A stretch of 64,000 nucleotides of DNA from Acidithiobacillus ferrianus (GCF_010378095.1 NZ_WNJL01000001.1:62001-126000), one strand, 5' to 3'. Numbered from the stretch's first letter, positions 53,847 to 62,947 are shown. Notes: generated from the letters alone by a model not told the origin. Made by a program: numbers and translations.

Positions 53847-54604
53847 GCTGGGCGCGTCAGGTCAGTGGTCGGGGACGCCCGCTGGTGCTGCTCCACGGCT
53901 GGGGGATGGAAAGCCGGGTCTTCGCTTCCTGGAGACCCCTTCTGGAGGCCCATTTCACCTGTATCAGCTACGACCTCCCCGGTCACGGGCAGACGCCCTG
54001 TGCGCCCTCCGGCCTGGCTTGGTCGGCCAGTCTGGAGGGTCTCCGCCGGATGCTTGCTCAGGAGGTCCCCAAGCCCCTGTTGCTCGGCTGGTCCCTCGGG
54101 GGCTTATTGGCCCTCGGCATCGCCTTGCAGCACCCCGGATTATTGGCGGGACTGGTGCTGATCTCCAGTTCCCCCGCGTTTTGCCAGCGCCCCGACTGGT
54201 CTCCGGCCATCCCTGCCGCGACGCTGGAGGATTTCGCGCAACACCTGCGCGAAGACCCCCAGGGCACCCGGCGGCGTTTCCTCGCCCTGCAAGTCTTGAA
54301 CGATCCGCAGGGACGTCGCGCCCTGGAGGGCCTCAGCGTCTGGCCCATGCCGGATCAGACCTGTCTTGCCGATGGGCTGGGGCTGTTGCGGGAAGTGGAT
54401 TTGCGCGCACAACTGACGGCATTGCCCATGCCGGTGCGTCTCGTGCATGGGCGACAGGACCGGATCGTGCCCGTCGGCGCCGGCGAATATCTCCACGAGC
54501 GCCTGATCGGCAGTCGACTCACCATTTTGGAGCGGAGCGGTCACGCCCCCTTTCTGTCGCGGCCGCAAGCCTGTGCCCACGCGCTGCTGGAGGCCTGGGG
54601 ATGA
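53843..54604 (+). CDS. bioH: Pimeloyl-ACP methyl ester carboxylesterase BioH
   Basis: 253 aa alpha/beta hydrolase. LVLLHGWGMESRVF oxyanion region, nucleophile Ser84 in GWSLGG, Asp in VHGRQDRIVP and His in SGHAPFLSRP complete the triad. It hydrolyses pimeloyl-ACP methyl ester, ending the fatty-acid-like phase started by BioC. ATGA overlaps on both sides tie it to bioF and bioC. Confidence 0.93.
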   Translation: MSWARQVSGRGRPLVLLHGWGMESRVFASWRPLLEAHFTCISYDLPGHGQTPCAPSGLAWSASLEGLRRMLAQEVPKPLLLGWSLGGLLALGIALQHPGLLAGLVLISSSPAFCQRPDWSPAIPAATLEDFAQHLREDPQGTRRRFLALQVLNDPQGRRALEGLSVWPMPDQTCLADGLGLLREVDLRAQLTALPMPVRLVHGRQDRIVPVGAGEYLHERLIGSRLTILERSGHAPFLSRPQACAHALLEAWG

Positions 54605-55479
54605 GTTCCGAAGATCCCTCCTTCCACATGGAAAAGCGCGCCGTGCGGCGGGCTTTTGAACAGGCCGCGGCCGTGTATGAAACCAGTGCCGTCTTGCAGG
54701 ATCAGGTCGGCGCGCAGCTCATCGAGCGGCTGGAACTCGTCAAGCTGGAACCCCAGTGGATACTCGACGTGGGCAGCGGTACCGGCCTGCAAAGCCGCCG
54801 TCTCAATCGCCGCTATCCCAAGGCGCGGCTGCTCGCCCTGGATCTGGCGTCGAACATGTTACAGCAGGCCCGGCGTCGCAGGGGCTGGCGGCAGCGCCAA
54901 CATTTTTGCCAGGGTGATGCGGAAAGCTTGCCACTGGCGACGGCCAGCATCGACCTGCTCTACGCCAATATGTCCATTCAGTGGTGCAATGATCTGGATC
55001 AGGTGCTGCACGAGTTTGCGCGGGTGCTGCGTCCCGGCGGTCTGCTGATGTTCAGCACCCTCGGTCCGGACACCCTCAAAGAACTGCGTCAGGCCTTCGC
55101 GGCGGTGAATGACCGCCCCCACGTCAGTCATTTCATCGACATGCACGATATTGGCGATGCCTTGGTGCGTCAGGGCTACGAAATGCCGGTCCTAGATGTG
55201 GAACATTATCAGCTCACCTATGCGGCGGTAGATGATCTCCTGCGGGATCTGCGTCACATCGGCGCGACTAACGCCGCCGCGGGGCGCGCCCGTGGCCTGC
55301 TCACCCCCCGCCGTTTGCAGGTGTTGCGGCAGGCCTACGAGGGTTTTCGGCGGGATGCGCGTCTGCCCGCCACCTACGAGGTGGTATATGGACATGCCTG
55401 GGGCAGTGGCCCGCGCGCCCTTCCGCGGGAGGACGGCAGCGTCGCCGTCCCCCTGACCCGACTGCATCGTCACGCATGA
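54601..55479 (+). CDS. bioC: Malonyl-ACP O-methyltransferase BioC
   Basis: 292 aa from ATG 54601; a much longer open frame upstream is bioF/bioH shadow. SAM-binding WILDVGSGTGLQSRRL, LALDLASNMLQQAR, DAESLPLA and LRPGGLLMFSTLGPDTLKELRQAF are BioC-typical. It methylates malonyl-ACP so that fatty acid synthase can build pimeloyl-ACP methyl ester. Overlaps bioH and bioD by 4 bases each. Confidence 0.95.
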   Translation: MSSEDPSFHMEKRAVRRAFEQAAAVYETSAVLQDQVGAQLIERLELVKLEPQWILDVGSGTGLQSRRLNRRYPKARLLALDLASNMLQQARRRRGWRQRQHFCQGDAESLPLATASIDLLYANMSIQWCNDLDQVLHEFARVLRPGGLLMFSTLGPDTLKELRQAFAAVNDRPHVSHFIDMHDIGDALVRQGYEMPVLDVEHYQLTYAAVDDLLRDLRHIGATNAAAGRARGLLTPRRLQVLRQAYEGFRRDARLPATYEVVYGHAWGSGPRALPREDGSVAVPLTRLHRHA

Positions 55480-56180
55480 ACCGGGCACAAAAATCGCCGG
55501 ATCACCCCAGGATTCAGACCCGCGGAATATGGATCACCGGCACCGACACGGGTGTCGGCAAAACCGCTGTCACGGCGGCGCTGGCCCGGCTCTGCGCCGG
55601 TCGCGGCATGCGGGTTGCGGCCCTCAAACCCATTGTCTCGGGGGTCGAGGCCGACGGTACCTGGGCGGATGTGGAAATTTTGCGCGCCGCCAGCCAGCCT
55701 CCGCGCAGCATTGCCGAAACCAATCTTTACGCCTTCGACCCGCCGCTGGCTCCCCACTGGGCGGCGCGGCGGGCGGACGTCGCCGTGGATCGTGGGCGCG
55801 TCGTGGCCTTCGTCCGGGCGCAAGGCGAGGGGGTGGACCATCTGCTGGTGGAAGGGGCGGGTGGCCTTCTCGCGCCTCTGGGAGATGGCTGGGGTTTGGC
55901 CGAATTGGCCGAGGAACTGCGTTTCCCGGTGTTGTTGGTGGTGGGCCTGCGTCTGGGAGCCATCAACCACGCCCTGCTGAGTGTCGAGGCCATTCGCGCC
56001 CGGGGCCTACCCTTCGCGGGATGGGTGGCGAACACCCCGAATCCCGAGGTTGCGGAGGGTACATTGGAAACCTTGCGGCAGCGTTTGCCAGCGCCTTGTC
56101 TGGGTGTGCTGCCACATATCCCGCTTTGGTCCACCGCCCTCCTGAGCCCCTATCTGTCTCTTCCGGAGGCTTGGTATTGA
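55476..56180 (+). CDS. bioD: Dethiobiotin synthetase BioD
   Basis: 234 aa. P-loop TGTDTGVGKT (21-30), LKPIVSGVE, VEGAGGLLAPLGDGW and VVGLRLGAINHALL are family motifs. It closes the ureido ring using CO2 and ATP. It ends the bioF-bioH-bioC-bioD operon. The N-terminal 17 residues before IWITGTD are a short polar extension. Confidence 0.94.
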   Translation: MNRAQKSPDHPRIQTRGIWITGTDTGVGKTAVTAALARLCAGRGMRVAALKPIVSGVEADGTWADVEILRAASQPPRSIAETNLYAFDPPLAPHWAARRADVAVDRGRVVAFVRAQGEGVDHLLVEGAGGLLAPLGDGWGLAELAEELRFPVLLVVGLRLGAINHALLSVEAIRARGLPFAGWVANTPNPEVAEGTLETLRQRLPAPCLGVLPHIPLWSTALLSPYLSLPEAWY

Positions 56181-56296
56181 TGTTAGACTGACCCGGTACT
56201 GCCATAAAAAACAAAAGGCAAGCAGCCGCGATGTTGAGGTGAAAGTGCATTCATCGTGGTTAAGGATTGCAGATATTCTGATGGAGCGCGTGTGTC

Positions 56297-57193
56297 ATGA
56301 AATCATTCAAGAGCCTATTGCTGTTGGTGGTGGCGAACCTGCTGATATTCGTCACCCTGTCGATCAGTTTTACCATCCTGATCAATGTTGTTTTGCCGTT
56401 TTTCGGTGTCGACCTGCGTGCTTCGGTGCGCAGCGCGGATCTGCTTTGGGCGTTGGTGATCGGCTTTGGCGGCGCTTTCATTTCACTGTTGATGTCGAAG
56501 CATCTGGCGCGGGCGGGGATGCAGATGCAACGCATCGATGCGCCGCAGTCGGCCAAGGAGCATCTGGTCTACGAGTCGGTCGCGCAGCTCGCCAACCGAC
56601 TGGGCGTCCGCATGCCGGAAGTCTGGGTGTACTGGAACGATGAGCCCAATGCCTTCGCCACCGGGCCGGGCCGCAACCATAGCATGATCGCGGTGAGCAG
56701 CGGTCTGGTCAACCTGCTCGACGACCATGAGGTGCAGGCGGTGCTGGCCCATGAGATGGGGCATGTATACAATGGCGACATGGTGAGTACCACCTTGCTG
56801 CAAGGTTTGATGAATACGTTCGTGTTCTGGCTGTCCATGCTGGCCGCGCGACAGTTTGACGATCGGCCGATGATCGCTTTCGTGGTGTCCGTGGTTCTGC
56901 AGATCGGCCTGTCTTTCCTGGCGCTCATCCCGATTACCTGGTTTTCGCGCCGCCGCGAGTTCGCTGCGGATCGCTTCGCGGCCGAACAGGTGGGTGTGGC
57001 GCCGATGATCTCGGCGCTGCAAAAGCTGCATCAGCGGGCAGAGGCTGTGCCGGTGGTGCATGATGTGGTGCGTGACCCCATGGCGACCGCCTACATTTCC
57101 GGAAGCTGGCGCGGCTGGTTTGCTACGCACCCCAGCCTGGAAGCGCGAGTGGCCGCTTTGCAGACGCTTCAAAACGGGTATAGTTACCGATAG
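56297..57193 (+). CDS. htpX: Membrane zinc metalloprotease HtpX
   Basis: 298 aa. Two N-terminal transmembrane helices (about 7-35 and 48-66), HEMGH (152-156, zinc ligands), two more hydrophobic stretches and the third ligand in EFAADRFAAEQ. HtpX degrades misfolded membrane proteins with FtsH. In E. coli it is stress-induced; in the 116 bases upstream I see no clear sigma32 or Cpx-type element. Confidence 0.95.
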   Translation: MKSFKSLLLLVVANLLIFVTLSISFTILINVVLPFFGVDLRASVRSADLLWALVIGFGGAFISLLMSKHLARAGMQMQRIDAPQSAKEHLVYESVAQLANRLGVRMPEVWVYWNDEPNAFATGPGRNHSMIAVSSGLVNLLDDHEVQAVLAHEMGHVYNGDMVSTTLLQGLMNTFVFWLSMLAARQFDDRPMIAFVVSVVLQIGLSFLALIPITWFSRRREFAADRFAAEQVGVAPMISALQKLHQRAEAVPVVHDVVRDPMATAYISGSWRGWFATHPSLEARVAALQTLQNGYSYR

Positions 57194-57242
57194 TGGGATA
57201 CCGCAGAATGGGAGGGTTGGTCTTTGAAACAGGCGGGAGGCA

Positions 57243-57968
57243 GTGCAGTTGCGCCCTGAAGGCGTACGTCCGGTGCTTCTGCGCGGCCACGACCGGTCAG
57301 CCCCTTTCCCCGATCCGGAACAGGCCGACGGCAATCTGATCGCCATCGGTGGGGATTTATCCCGGGAGCGCTTGCTCCGGGCTTACGCGCAGGGCATTTT
57401 CCCTTGGTTTGGGGCGGCGGATCCCATTCTCTGGTGGTCTCCTGACCCGCGCGGCATCCTCCGGCCTGACGCTGTGCATATCAGTCGCAGTTTGCGCAAG
57501 TCGGCGCGTACGGGCGCTTGGCAATACCACATGGACCGGGACTTTATCGGCGTCATCGGTGCTTGTGCGGCACCCCGCGACGCGCAGGGCGGTATCTGGA
57601 TTACGCCCGAGGTGCGTGCGGCTTATTGCGACCTCTTTGTTGCCGGAGCGGCTCATTCCGTGGAGGTGTATCAGCAGGATCGGCTGGTGGGCGGGCTTTA
57701 TGGTGTGGCCCTTGGGGGGCTCTTTTTTGGTGAATCCATGTTCAGCCGGGTGCCCAATGCCTCCAAATTGGCCCTCGTTCTTCTGGCGCGCCATCTCCAG
57801 CATTGGGGTTTTGGCCTGATCGATACGCAGTTCATCACGCCGCACCTGCAAAGTATGGGCGCATGCGAAATTTCCCGCAGCGATTTCCTGCAAGCGCTGA
57901 TTCGCCTGCGCATGCAGCAGCCGCAAGCCGACTGGAGGATTTCGCTGTCCCTGTACGAAATGTTCTAG
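57243..57968 (+). CDS. aat: Leucyl/phenylalanyl-tRNA--protein transferase
   Basis: 241 aa from GTG 57243, preceded by GGAGG. FPDPEQADGNLIAIGGDLSRERLLRAYAQGIFPWF and WWSPDPRG are the Aat hallmark, followed by GGLYGVALGGLFFGESMFS. It adds Leu or Phe to N-terminal Arg or Lys, creating N-degrons for ClpS/ClpAP. It is followed two bases later by bpt, the common aat-bpt pair. Confidence 0.95.
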   Translation: MQLRPEGVRPVLLRGHDRSAPFPDPEQADGNLIAIGGDLSRERLLRAYAQGIFPWFGAADPILWWSPDPRGILRPDAVHISRSLRKSARTGAWQYHMDRDFIGVIGACAAPRDAQGGIWITPEVRAAYCDLFVAGAAHSVEVYQQDRLVGGLYGVALGGLFFGESMFSRVPNASKLALVLLARHLQHWGFGLIDTQFITPHLQSMGACEISRSDFLQALIRLRMQQPQADWRISLSLYEMF

Positions 57969-57970
57969 GC

Positions 57971-58681
57971 ATGGCCTTTTATCTCTCCGCATTGCAGCAT
58001 TGCCCCTATTTACCCGATCAGGAAGAATTGCTGGTTCTGAGTGATCCCCGGGAGAAAATAGGCGGTATGGAATATGACCAACTCCTGCAGAAGGGGTTCA
58101 GGCGTAACGGACCAGTCGCCTACCGGCCCATGTGCCCTCAGTGTGATGCCTGTATCTCGGTGCGCATTCCCGTCGCCGATTTCCAGCCGAGCCGTAGTCA
58201 GCGCCGCACCTGGGCGCGGAATCGGGATGTCCGTCTGTGTGAGCAGAATCCGCGATGGGATGCTGCACATGCCCGCCTTTTTGCCAGCTATCAGCGTTGG
58301 CGACACCCAGGGGGTGGTATGGACGAACAGGCGGATCGTCTGTACCGGGAGATGATCGTCGAAACCGGCGGTGTGGATGCTCGCCTCTTGGTGTTTGAGC
58401 AGGATGGACGCCCGCTGGTGGTGGCGCTGGTGGATGTGCTGCGCAGCGGCGTGTCCGCGGTCTACACCTTTTACACGCCGGATTTACCGCAACACGGTCT
58501 AGGTATTTTTACCATTCTCCGCCAGATTGAATGGACACGGGAGCAGGGTTTGCCGTATCTCTATCTTGGTTATTGGGTCGCCAATAGCCGAAAAATGGAC
58601 TATAAAAAGCGCTTTCGGCCTCTGGAGGGTTTCGTGGCGGGGGACTGGCGCCTTCTGCCAGAGGCATGTAAACGCGAATGA
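57971..58681 (+). CDS. bpt: Aspartate/glutamate leucyltransferase Bpt
   Basis: 236 aa from ATG 57971. ATE-family N-terminal cysteine cluster (CPYLPDQEELLV, then CPQCDACISVRIPV) and C-terminal GLGIFTILRQIEWTREQGLPYLYLGYWV. Bacterial Bpt attaches Leu to N-terminal Asp or Glu. With aat this gives both branches of the bacterial N-degron pathway. Overlaps the next gene by 4 bases. Confidence 0.93.
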   Translation: MAFYLSALQHCPYLPDQEELLVLSDPREKIGGMEYDQLLQKGFRRNGPVAYRPMCPQCDACISVRIPVADFQPSRSQRRTWARNRDVRLCEQNPRWDAAHARLFASYQRWRHPGGGMDEQADRLYREMIVETGGVDARLLVFEQDGRPLVVALVDVLRSGVSAVYTFYTPDLPQHGLGIFTILRQIEWTREQGLPYLYLGYWVANSRKMDYKKRFRPLEGFVAGDWRLLPEACKRE

Positions 58682-59457
58682 ACCACGCCGCACCGGACAT
58701 GTTCAGCAGTTTCTCGCCGTGGACCATGGCGGGGGTCGTGGGCCTCTTGGGCAGTGCCTGGGCTTTGTCCGTTTGGCAGCGTCTCGGGATAGGCAAGGAA
58801 CTGCTTTGGTCCGCGGCTCGGGCGACCATCCAATTGGGGGTCATGGGGCTTTTGTTGGGCTGGCTGTTCCACCAGCGCCAATCGTTTTTGCTGGTGTTCT
58901 TCCTGATGCTCATGATTCTGATGGCCGGTCTCTTCAACCGTAAACGTGGTGCCGGTGTCCCCCACGCCTACTGGATTGGGGTGGTCAGTATCACGGTGGC
59001 CACGGCCGTCACCCTGAGTTGGATGCTCATCGCCGGACTGGTTTTTTGGCGCGGCGAATCCCTGGTCCCCGTTGGCGGCATGATCATTGGCAATGCGATG
59101 AATGCGGTATCGCTGGCGCTCAATCGCCTGCGCAGCGAGGTGGATCAGCGCGAGGATATGTTACTGGCGATGCTGGCGCTCGGTGCCCAGCATCGCCAGG
59201 CCATGCGCAGCCTGTACGGTATGGTGGTCCGCAGTGCGTTGATCCCGACGATAGACAGCTTGAAGAGTGTCGGTATGATTCACATCCCGGGCATCACGGC
59301 AGGGATGATTCTAGCGGGCATGGCACCGCTCGCCGCGGTATCCATGCAGTTGGTGGTGATGGTGATGCTGACCGCATCGGTAACCTTGAGCGTCTCCACG
59401 GCGGTACTGCTCGCGGCACCGCGCGCCCTGATCTTTGCTCGGCGTATTGAGGAGTGA
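58678..59457 (+). CDS. FetB-like ABC transporter permease (UPF0014)
   Basis: 259 aa with about seven transmembrane segments. ARATIQLGVMGLLLGW, GNAMNAVSLALNRL and IPTIDSLKSVGMIHIPGITAGMILAG are characteristic of the UPF0014/FetB permease. FetAB of E. coli exports iron. The ATPase FetA, usually adjacent, is not seen within this window. It overlaps bpt by 4 bases and is 7 bases before rnt. Confidence 0.82.
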   Translation: MNHAAPDMFSSFSPWTMAGVVGLLGSAWALSVWQRLGIGKELLWSAARATIQLGVMGLLLGWLFHQRQSFLLVFFLMLMILMAGLFNRKRGAGVPHAYWIGVVSITVATAVTLSWMLIAGLVFWRGESLVPVGGMIIGNAMNAVSLALNRLRSEVDQREDMLLAMLALGAQHRQAMRSLYGMVVRSALIPTIDSLKSVGMIHIPGITAGMILAGMAPLAAVSMQLVVMVMLTASVTLSVSTAVLLAAPRALIFARRIEE

Positions 59458-59464
59458 CACCCCG

Positions 59465-60070
59465 GTGACGGCTCTGTGCGGACGTTTTCGCGGCTTTTTG
59501 CCGGTGGTCGTCGATGTCGAAACGTCAGGTTTTGAACCTGACCGCCATGCCCTGCTGGAAATGGCCGCGATCATCATCGGTGGGGAGGTCGGTCAGTTGC
59601 GACCGGTGAGCACCCATCACTTTCATGTGCAGCCCTTTGCGGGCGCGGTGCTCGACCCGGCGGCCTTGGCTTTTACCGGCATTGATCCTTTTCAGCCGCT
59701 GCGCGGCGCGATCCCCGAAGAAGACGCCTTGCGCGGCATTTTCAGGCCGGTGCGTAGCGCCGTTAAAGCGGCGCATTGTCGGCGCGCCATCCTCGTGGGC
59801 CACAATGCGGCCTTTGATCTGTCTTTCATCAAGGCGGCAGAAAAGCGGACGGGGGTGAAAAATAATCCGTTTCACCGGTTCAGCACCTTTGACACCGTCA
59901 GTCTGGCCGGTCTGGCCTATGGCGAGACGGTACTGGCCAAAGCCGCTCTGGCTGCTGGTCTGGATTGGGACCACGCACAAGCCCACTCCGCCCTCTATGA
60001 CGCGCATCAGACGGCAGAATTATTCTGCCGGATTGTGAATCGCTTCGATCTCCATCAGGAGTACTCCTGA
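59465..60070 (+). CDS. rnt: Ribonuclease T
   Basis: 201 aa from GTG 59465 with GAGGAG 10 bases upstream; an open TTG frame extends back into fetB. DEDDh exonuclease motifs: VVDVETSGFEP, GHNAAFDLSFI and AHSALYDAHQTAEL. RNase T trims tRNA CCA ends and matures stable RNAs. Length is slightly below the E. coli enzyme (215 aa). Confidence 0.93.
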   Translation: MTALCGRFRGFLPVVVDVETSGFEPDRHALLEMAAIIIGGEVGQLRPVSTHHFHVQPFAGAVLDPAALAFTGIDPFQPLRGAIPEEDALRGIFRPVRSAVKAAHCRRAILVGHNAAFDLSFIKAAEKRTGVKNNPFHRFSTFDTVSLAGLAYGETVLAKAALAAGLDWDHAQAHSALYDAHQTAELFCRIVNRFDLHQEYS

Positions 60071-60145
60071 GTCACGGCCATCATGATGTGTATCTGTTAG
60101 TATGTCCTGAGACACTTGTTTGAATCGTTATGAGAGGACGCGTTT

Positions 60146-61162
60146 ATGTCTTACCGCCTACGTATTGAACCCAGTGGCCATGAGCTGGATTGTGATAGCG
60201 ATGAAACCATCCTGGAAGCCGCCTTACGGCATGGTTTTAACATCCCCTATAGTTGCCGCAATGGCACTTGCGCGACCTGTAAGGGACGCCTTCTCAATGG
60301 GACGGTGGATTATGGAGACACGGAAGAGAAAATTTTGTCCACCGCGGAGAGGAACGCGGGACTGGCCCTCTTCTGTCAAGCCATTCCGTTGTCCGATGTG
60401 GCTATCGAAGTACGTGAGATCGGTGCAGCCAAAGATATCCAAATTAAAACCCTGCCATCACGGGTCTCTAAAGTAATGGACATGGCACCTGATGTGCGCG
60501 CCATTTTTCTGAAAATCCCCGCTACCGAGCGTTTACAGTTTCTGCCTGGACAATATATCGACGTCCTTTTGAAAGAAGGGGGTCGGCGGAGTTTCTCGCT
60601 GGCCAACGCCCCTGGTGATGACGCCTTGTTGGAACTGCACATTAAAAGGGTGCCGGGAGGGATGTTTACGGACCATGTGTTCAGCACATTGAAAGAGAAA
60701 GATATTTTGCGTTTCGAGGGACCTCTGGGTACCTTCTTTATCCGTCAGGAATCCACCCGCCCTCTGCTTATGGTGGCCACGGGCACGGGCTTTGCGCCCA
60801 TCAAGAGCATGCTGGAGTCGCTTTTTGCCCAGGACTCCATACGCCCTGTCCATTTTTATTGGGGGGTACGTCATGCCGAGGATTTTTATTATCAGGATTT
60901 GCTGAATGAATGGCATTCGCGCTATGCCCACTTTCGGGTTATTCAGGTGGTATCCCGCCCGGAATCTTCATGGTCAGGCGCCACAGGCTATGTCACGGAA
61001 CACATAATGCGTGACTTTCCGGATGTGAGCGCTTTTGATGCCTATATCTGTGGGCATCCTGACATGGTGTTTTCTTTATCCGCCGCTTTACAGGAGGCAG
61101 GGCTGAGTCCGGAACATATCTTTGCCGATGCATTTGTATTTGCCAAAACAAAAACAAGCTGA
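60146..61162 (+). CDS. 2Fe-2S/FAD ferredoxin reductase-type protein (CDP-6-deoxy-delta-3,4-glucoseen reductase-like)
   Basis: 338 aa. An N-terminal plant-type ferredoxin domain (Cys37, Cys42, Cys45, Cys77) is fused to a ferredoxin-NADP reductase module: RRSFSLANAP (FAD), GGMFTDHVF and MVATGTGFAPIKSMLE (NAD(P)H), ending near DAFVF. This is the layout of AscD/RfbI-type and phenol or methane monooxygenase reductases. The electron acceptor is unknown. It stands alone between rnt and a small basic gene; no sugar-deoxygenation genes are nearby. Confidence 0.87.
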   Translation: MSYRLRIEPSGHELDCDSDETILEAALRHGFNIPYSCRNGTCATCKGRLLNGTVDYGDTEEKILSTAERNAGLALFCQAIPLSDVAIEVREIGAAKDIQIKTLPSRVSKVMDMAPDVRAIFLKIPATERLQFLPGQYIDVLLKEGGRRSFSLANAPGDDALLELHIKRVPGGMFTDHVFSTLKEKDILRFEGPLGTFFIRQESTRPLLMVATGTGFAPIKSMLESLFAQDSIRPVHFYWGVRHAEDFYYQDLLNEWHSRYAHFRVIQVVSRPESSWSGATGYVTEHIMRDFPDVSAFDAYICGHPDMVFSLSAALQEAGLSPEHIFADAFVFAKTKTS

Positions 61163-61224
61163 CATAATCTTCGCGTTGGTGATTTTTCCACCAAGTCGAC
61201 CTATTTATTCAGGAGTGAGCGAGT

Positions 61225-61593
61225 ATGGAAGCACAAGTCAAAAAACGTCACCGGCGTAGTGCAGAAGAGCGTTTGGCGGATTTGGAAGAGAAGCAACGTC
61301 AGACGGAAATGCGGCTACGTGAGCAGTTAGCTAAGATCGAACAGCAGAAGCGAACCCTGCAGGAAAACCCGCGCGCGCGTCGTGAGCGTGAGACCCAGCG
61401 ACGGTCGTTGATGGACCGTATTTCTCGTTTGGTGCCTGAGTGGGAGCCTGCGCAAATTCTTGCCGCCGTCGCTGAAGTGCGCGATCGGGTGGGCGATAAC
61501 CATCACCAGTTGGGTGAATTGGGAGCCCGCGGAAATGCGTTGATGCAGGAACTGAAGCCACGGCGTGGCCGGCGTCCCCGCTCTGCGATTTAA
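61225..61593 (+). CDS. Basic coiled-coil protein of unknown function
   Basis: 122 aa, highly charged. A KKRHRR start is followed by a long Glu/Gln/Arg-rich heptad region (about 12-65), a helical middle and a basic RRGRRPRS tail. AGGAG lies about 9 bases before the ATG, and a strong terminator follows. It might bind nucleic acid, judged only by charge. No family recognised. Confidence 0.68.
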   Translation: MEAQVKKRHRRSAEERLADLEEKQRQTEMRLREQLAKIEQQKRTLQENPRARRERETQRRSLMDRISRLVPEWEPAQILAAVAEVRDRVGDNHHQLGELGARGNALMQELKPRRGRRPRSAI

Positions 61594-61624
61594 AGTCTGA
61601 CCTGGGCGATTGCCCGGGTACAAA

Positions 61625-61658
61625 GCCTCCGCAGGCGTGCACCGCTTCGGAGGCCTTT
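61625..61658 (+). terminator. Rho-independent terminator-like hairpin
   Basis: GCCTCCG (61625-61631) pairs with CGGAGGC (61648-61654), loop of 16 bases, then CTTTCC. It lies 31 bases past the basic coiled-coil gene, between convergent genes. Confidence 0.65.
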
Positions 61659-61672
61659 CCTGCATGCGCGTT

Positions 61673-61984
61673 TTAACGCTTTTTACATCCCCGCCAGCGG
61701 GCTAGGGTAGGTATCCGGTGCGCCATGTAGGCACGCGCATACCAGGGCGCCTCGCGCTTACGCATCAGTTGGCGAACCCGTTGCTGCATGCCGTCCAGTG
61801 TCAACTCCGGCTCCCTGAATTGGCCTGCGGCATAGCAATAACTGCAGTAGCGGGTACTATGGCTACCATCGGCCTCGCTGCCCCCGCCCTGGGGGTCGAA
61901 CTGCAGGGGCATGCCGCAACTCTGGCAGCGGTTTTTCTCGAGTTCCAGTTGGCGTACCCAGGTCTTCATGGCGGGGTTAGACAT
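61673..61984 (-). CDS. Putative zinc-ribbon protein
   Basis: 103 aa. One zinc ribbon with Cys20, Cys23, Cys47 and Cys50 (CQSCGMPLQFD and YCSYC), followed by a helical region with YARAYMAHRIP and a basic C-terminus. This pattern matches small putative zinc-ribbon proteins of unknown role. The start overlaps the stop of the upstream membrane gene by 8 bases, so the two are coupled. Confidence 0.75.
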   Translation of the reverse strand: MSNPAMKTWVRQLELEKNRCQSCGMPLQFDPQGGGSEADGSHSTRYCSYCYAAGQFREPELTLDGMQQRVRQLMRKREAPWYARAYMAHRIPTLARWRGCKKR

Positions 61985-62915
61985 CTTCCGGTGCTATCAG
62001 TTCAAGCGCTTCGATATAAATGTGGGCCATCCCCAACAGGAAAACCACATTGGGGAGAATGAATATCAGCGCGCCAGCGAGGCCGATGCCCATGCTGAGT
62101 CCCGTGCCATATAAGGAGACGGTCGTGGTTACGGGTTGCGCGAGCATGTTGCCGGTGACGAATCCATTGTCGGAGAGGGTGCTCAGCATTTGCCAGAACA
62201 TATCCGCACTACGACTGATTTCTTCGGCCAGCACGGGGGCGGCGGCGGTCAGTGCCATGCTATACCCGGTATAGAGGATCACCGCAATGATAATGCCCAT
62301 GCCTGTTGCCAGTGCGGCCAGCAGCAACATCATCAGAAGAATGGATCCTGGTTTGTTGCGCGCGATGGAGAGGGTGTGGCGCAGCGAGTTGCCCACACTT
62401 TCGCCATGCCACAAGGCGGGGCCGGAAAGATTGAAGACAATGATGGTGAGCACGAAAACGACCGCGTTTATCAGCATGGCGGCTGGGAAGAGCGGGACGA
62501 AGAGGATCGCGCCTATTCCTGGTATCTTGCAGGCGAGGAATCCCAAAAGCTCAACGACAAAAATACCAAAGAGCAGGAGGCCTTCGATGAGCAACAGGCC
62601 CAGCAGGCGCGGCAGCGCCCGTATGCCGAACCGGAGGCTTTTGGCCATCCCCGGCAAGGCGTCGCCGCGCGCTTCATGGAGCAACACCCCCCCCGCGCCC
62701 AGGTAACCGATCCCAAAACTGGCGAGCAAAATAATGCCTCCGATGATGGTGCCTGCCCATCCTCCTGGCCATTGAGTCAGTAATTCCAGTCCGGCCATTC
62801 CCAGGAACACCGCGATAACGTACACCAGAATGGGTTGCCATAAGGTAATGCCGCGTAGTGCCCGTAACAATAAAGAAAAGGACAGGTCTCCCTGGCTGGG
62901 CGTGTGGGTAAACAT
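61977..62915 (-). CDS. Multi-pass membrane protein of unknown function
   Basis: 312 aa from ATG 62915 with GGAA about 8 bases upstream. About six hydrophobic segments, including ITLWQPILVYVIAVFLGMAG and LLGLLLIEGLLLFGIFVVELLGF, rich in Gly/Leu. The layout resembles DUF4013/BPSS1780-like integral membrane proteins without diagnostic residues. It overlaps the zinc-ribbon gene downstream and is divergent from the TetR gene, a pattern often linked to regulation by that TetR protein. Confidence 0.72.
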   Translation of the reverse strand: MFTHTPSQGDLSFSLLLRALRGITLWQPILVYVIAVFLGMAGLELLTQWPGGWAGTIIGGIILLASFGIGYLGAGGVLLHEARGDALPGMAKSLRFGIRALPRLLGLLLIEGLLLFGIFVVELLGFLACKIPGIGAILFVPLFPAAMLINAVVFVLTIIVFNLSGPALWHGESVGNSLRHTLSIARNKPGSILLMMLLLAALATGMGIIIAVILYTGYSMALTAAAPVLAEEISRSADMFWQMLSTLSDNGFVTGNMLAQPVTTTVSLYGTGLSMGIGLAGALIFILPNVVFLLGMAHIYIEALELIAPEDV

Positions 62916-62947
62916 GCATGGTTCCTTTGCCATCATCTTTGGCGCGT

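Noticed and set aside
53710..54600. Upstream extension of the bioC frame
   Set aside because: Runs through bioF and bioH in another frame; the conserved BioC start is at 54601 with an ATGA overlap.
60079..60088. Short palindrome CATCATGATG before the iron-sulfur reductase gene
   Set aside because: Ten bases, single copy, no clear promoter around it; expected by chance in a window of this size.
61173..61195. Hairpin TTGGTG/CACCAA after the iron-sulfur reductase gene
   Set aside because: Only 6 bp with no following T-run; too weak to call a terminator.
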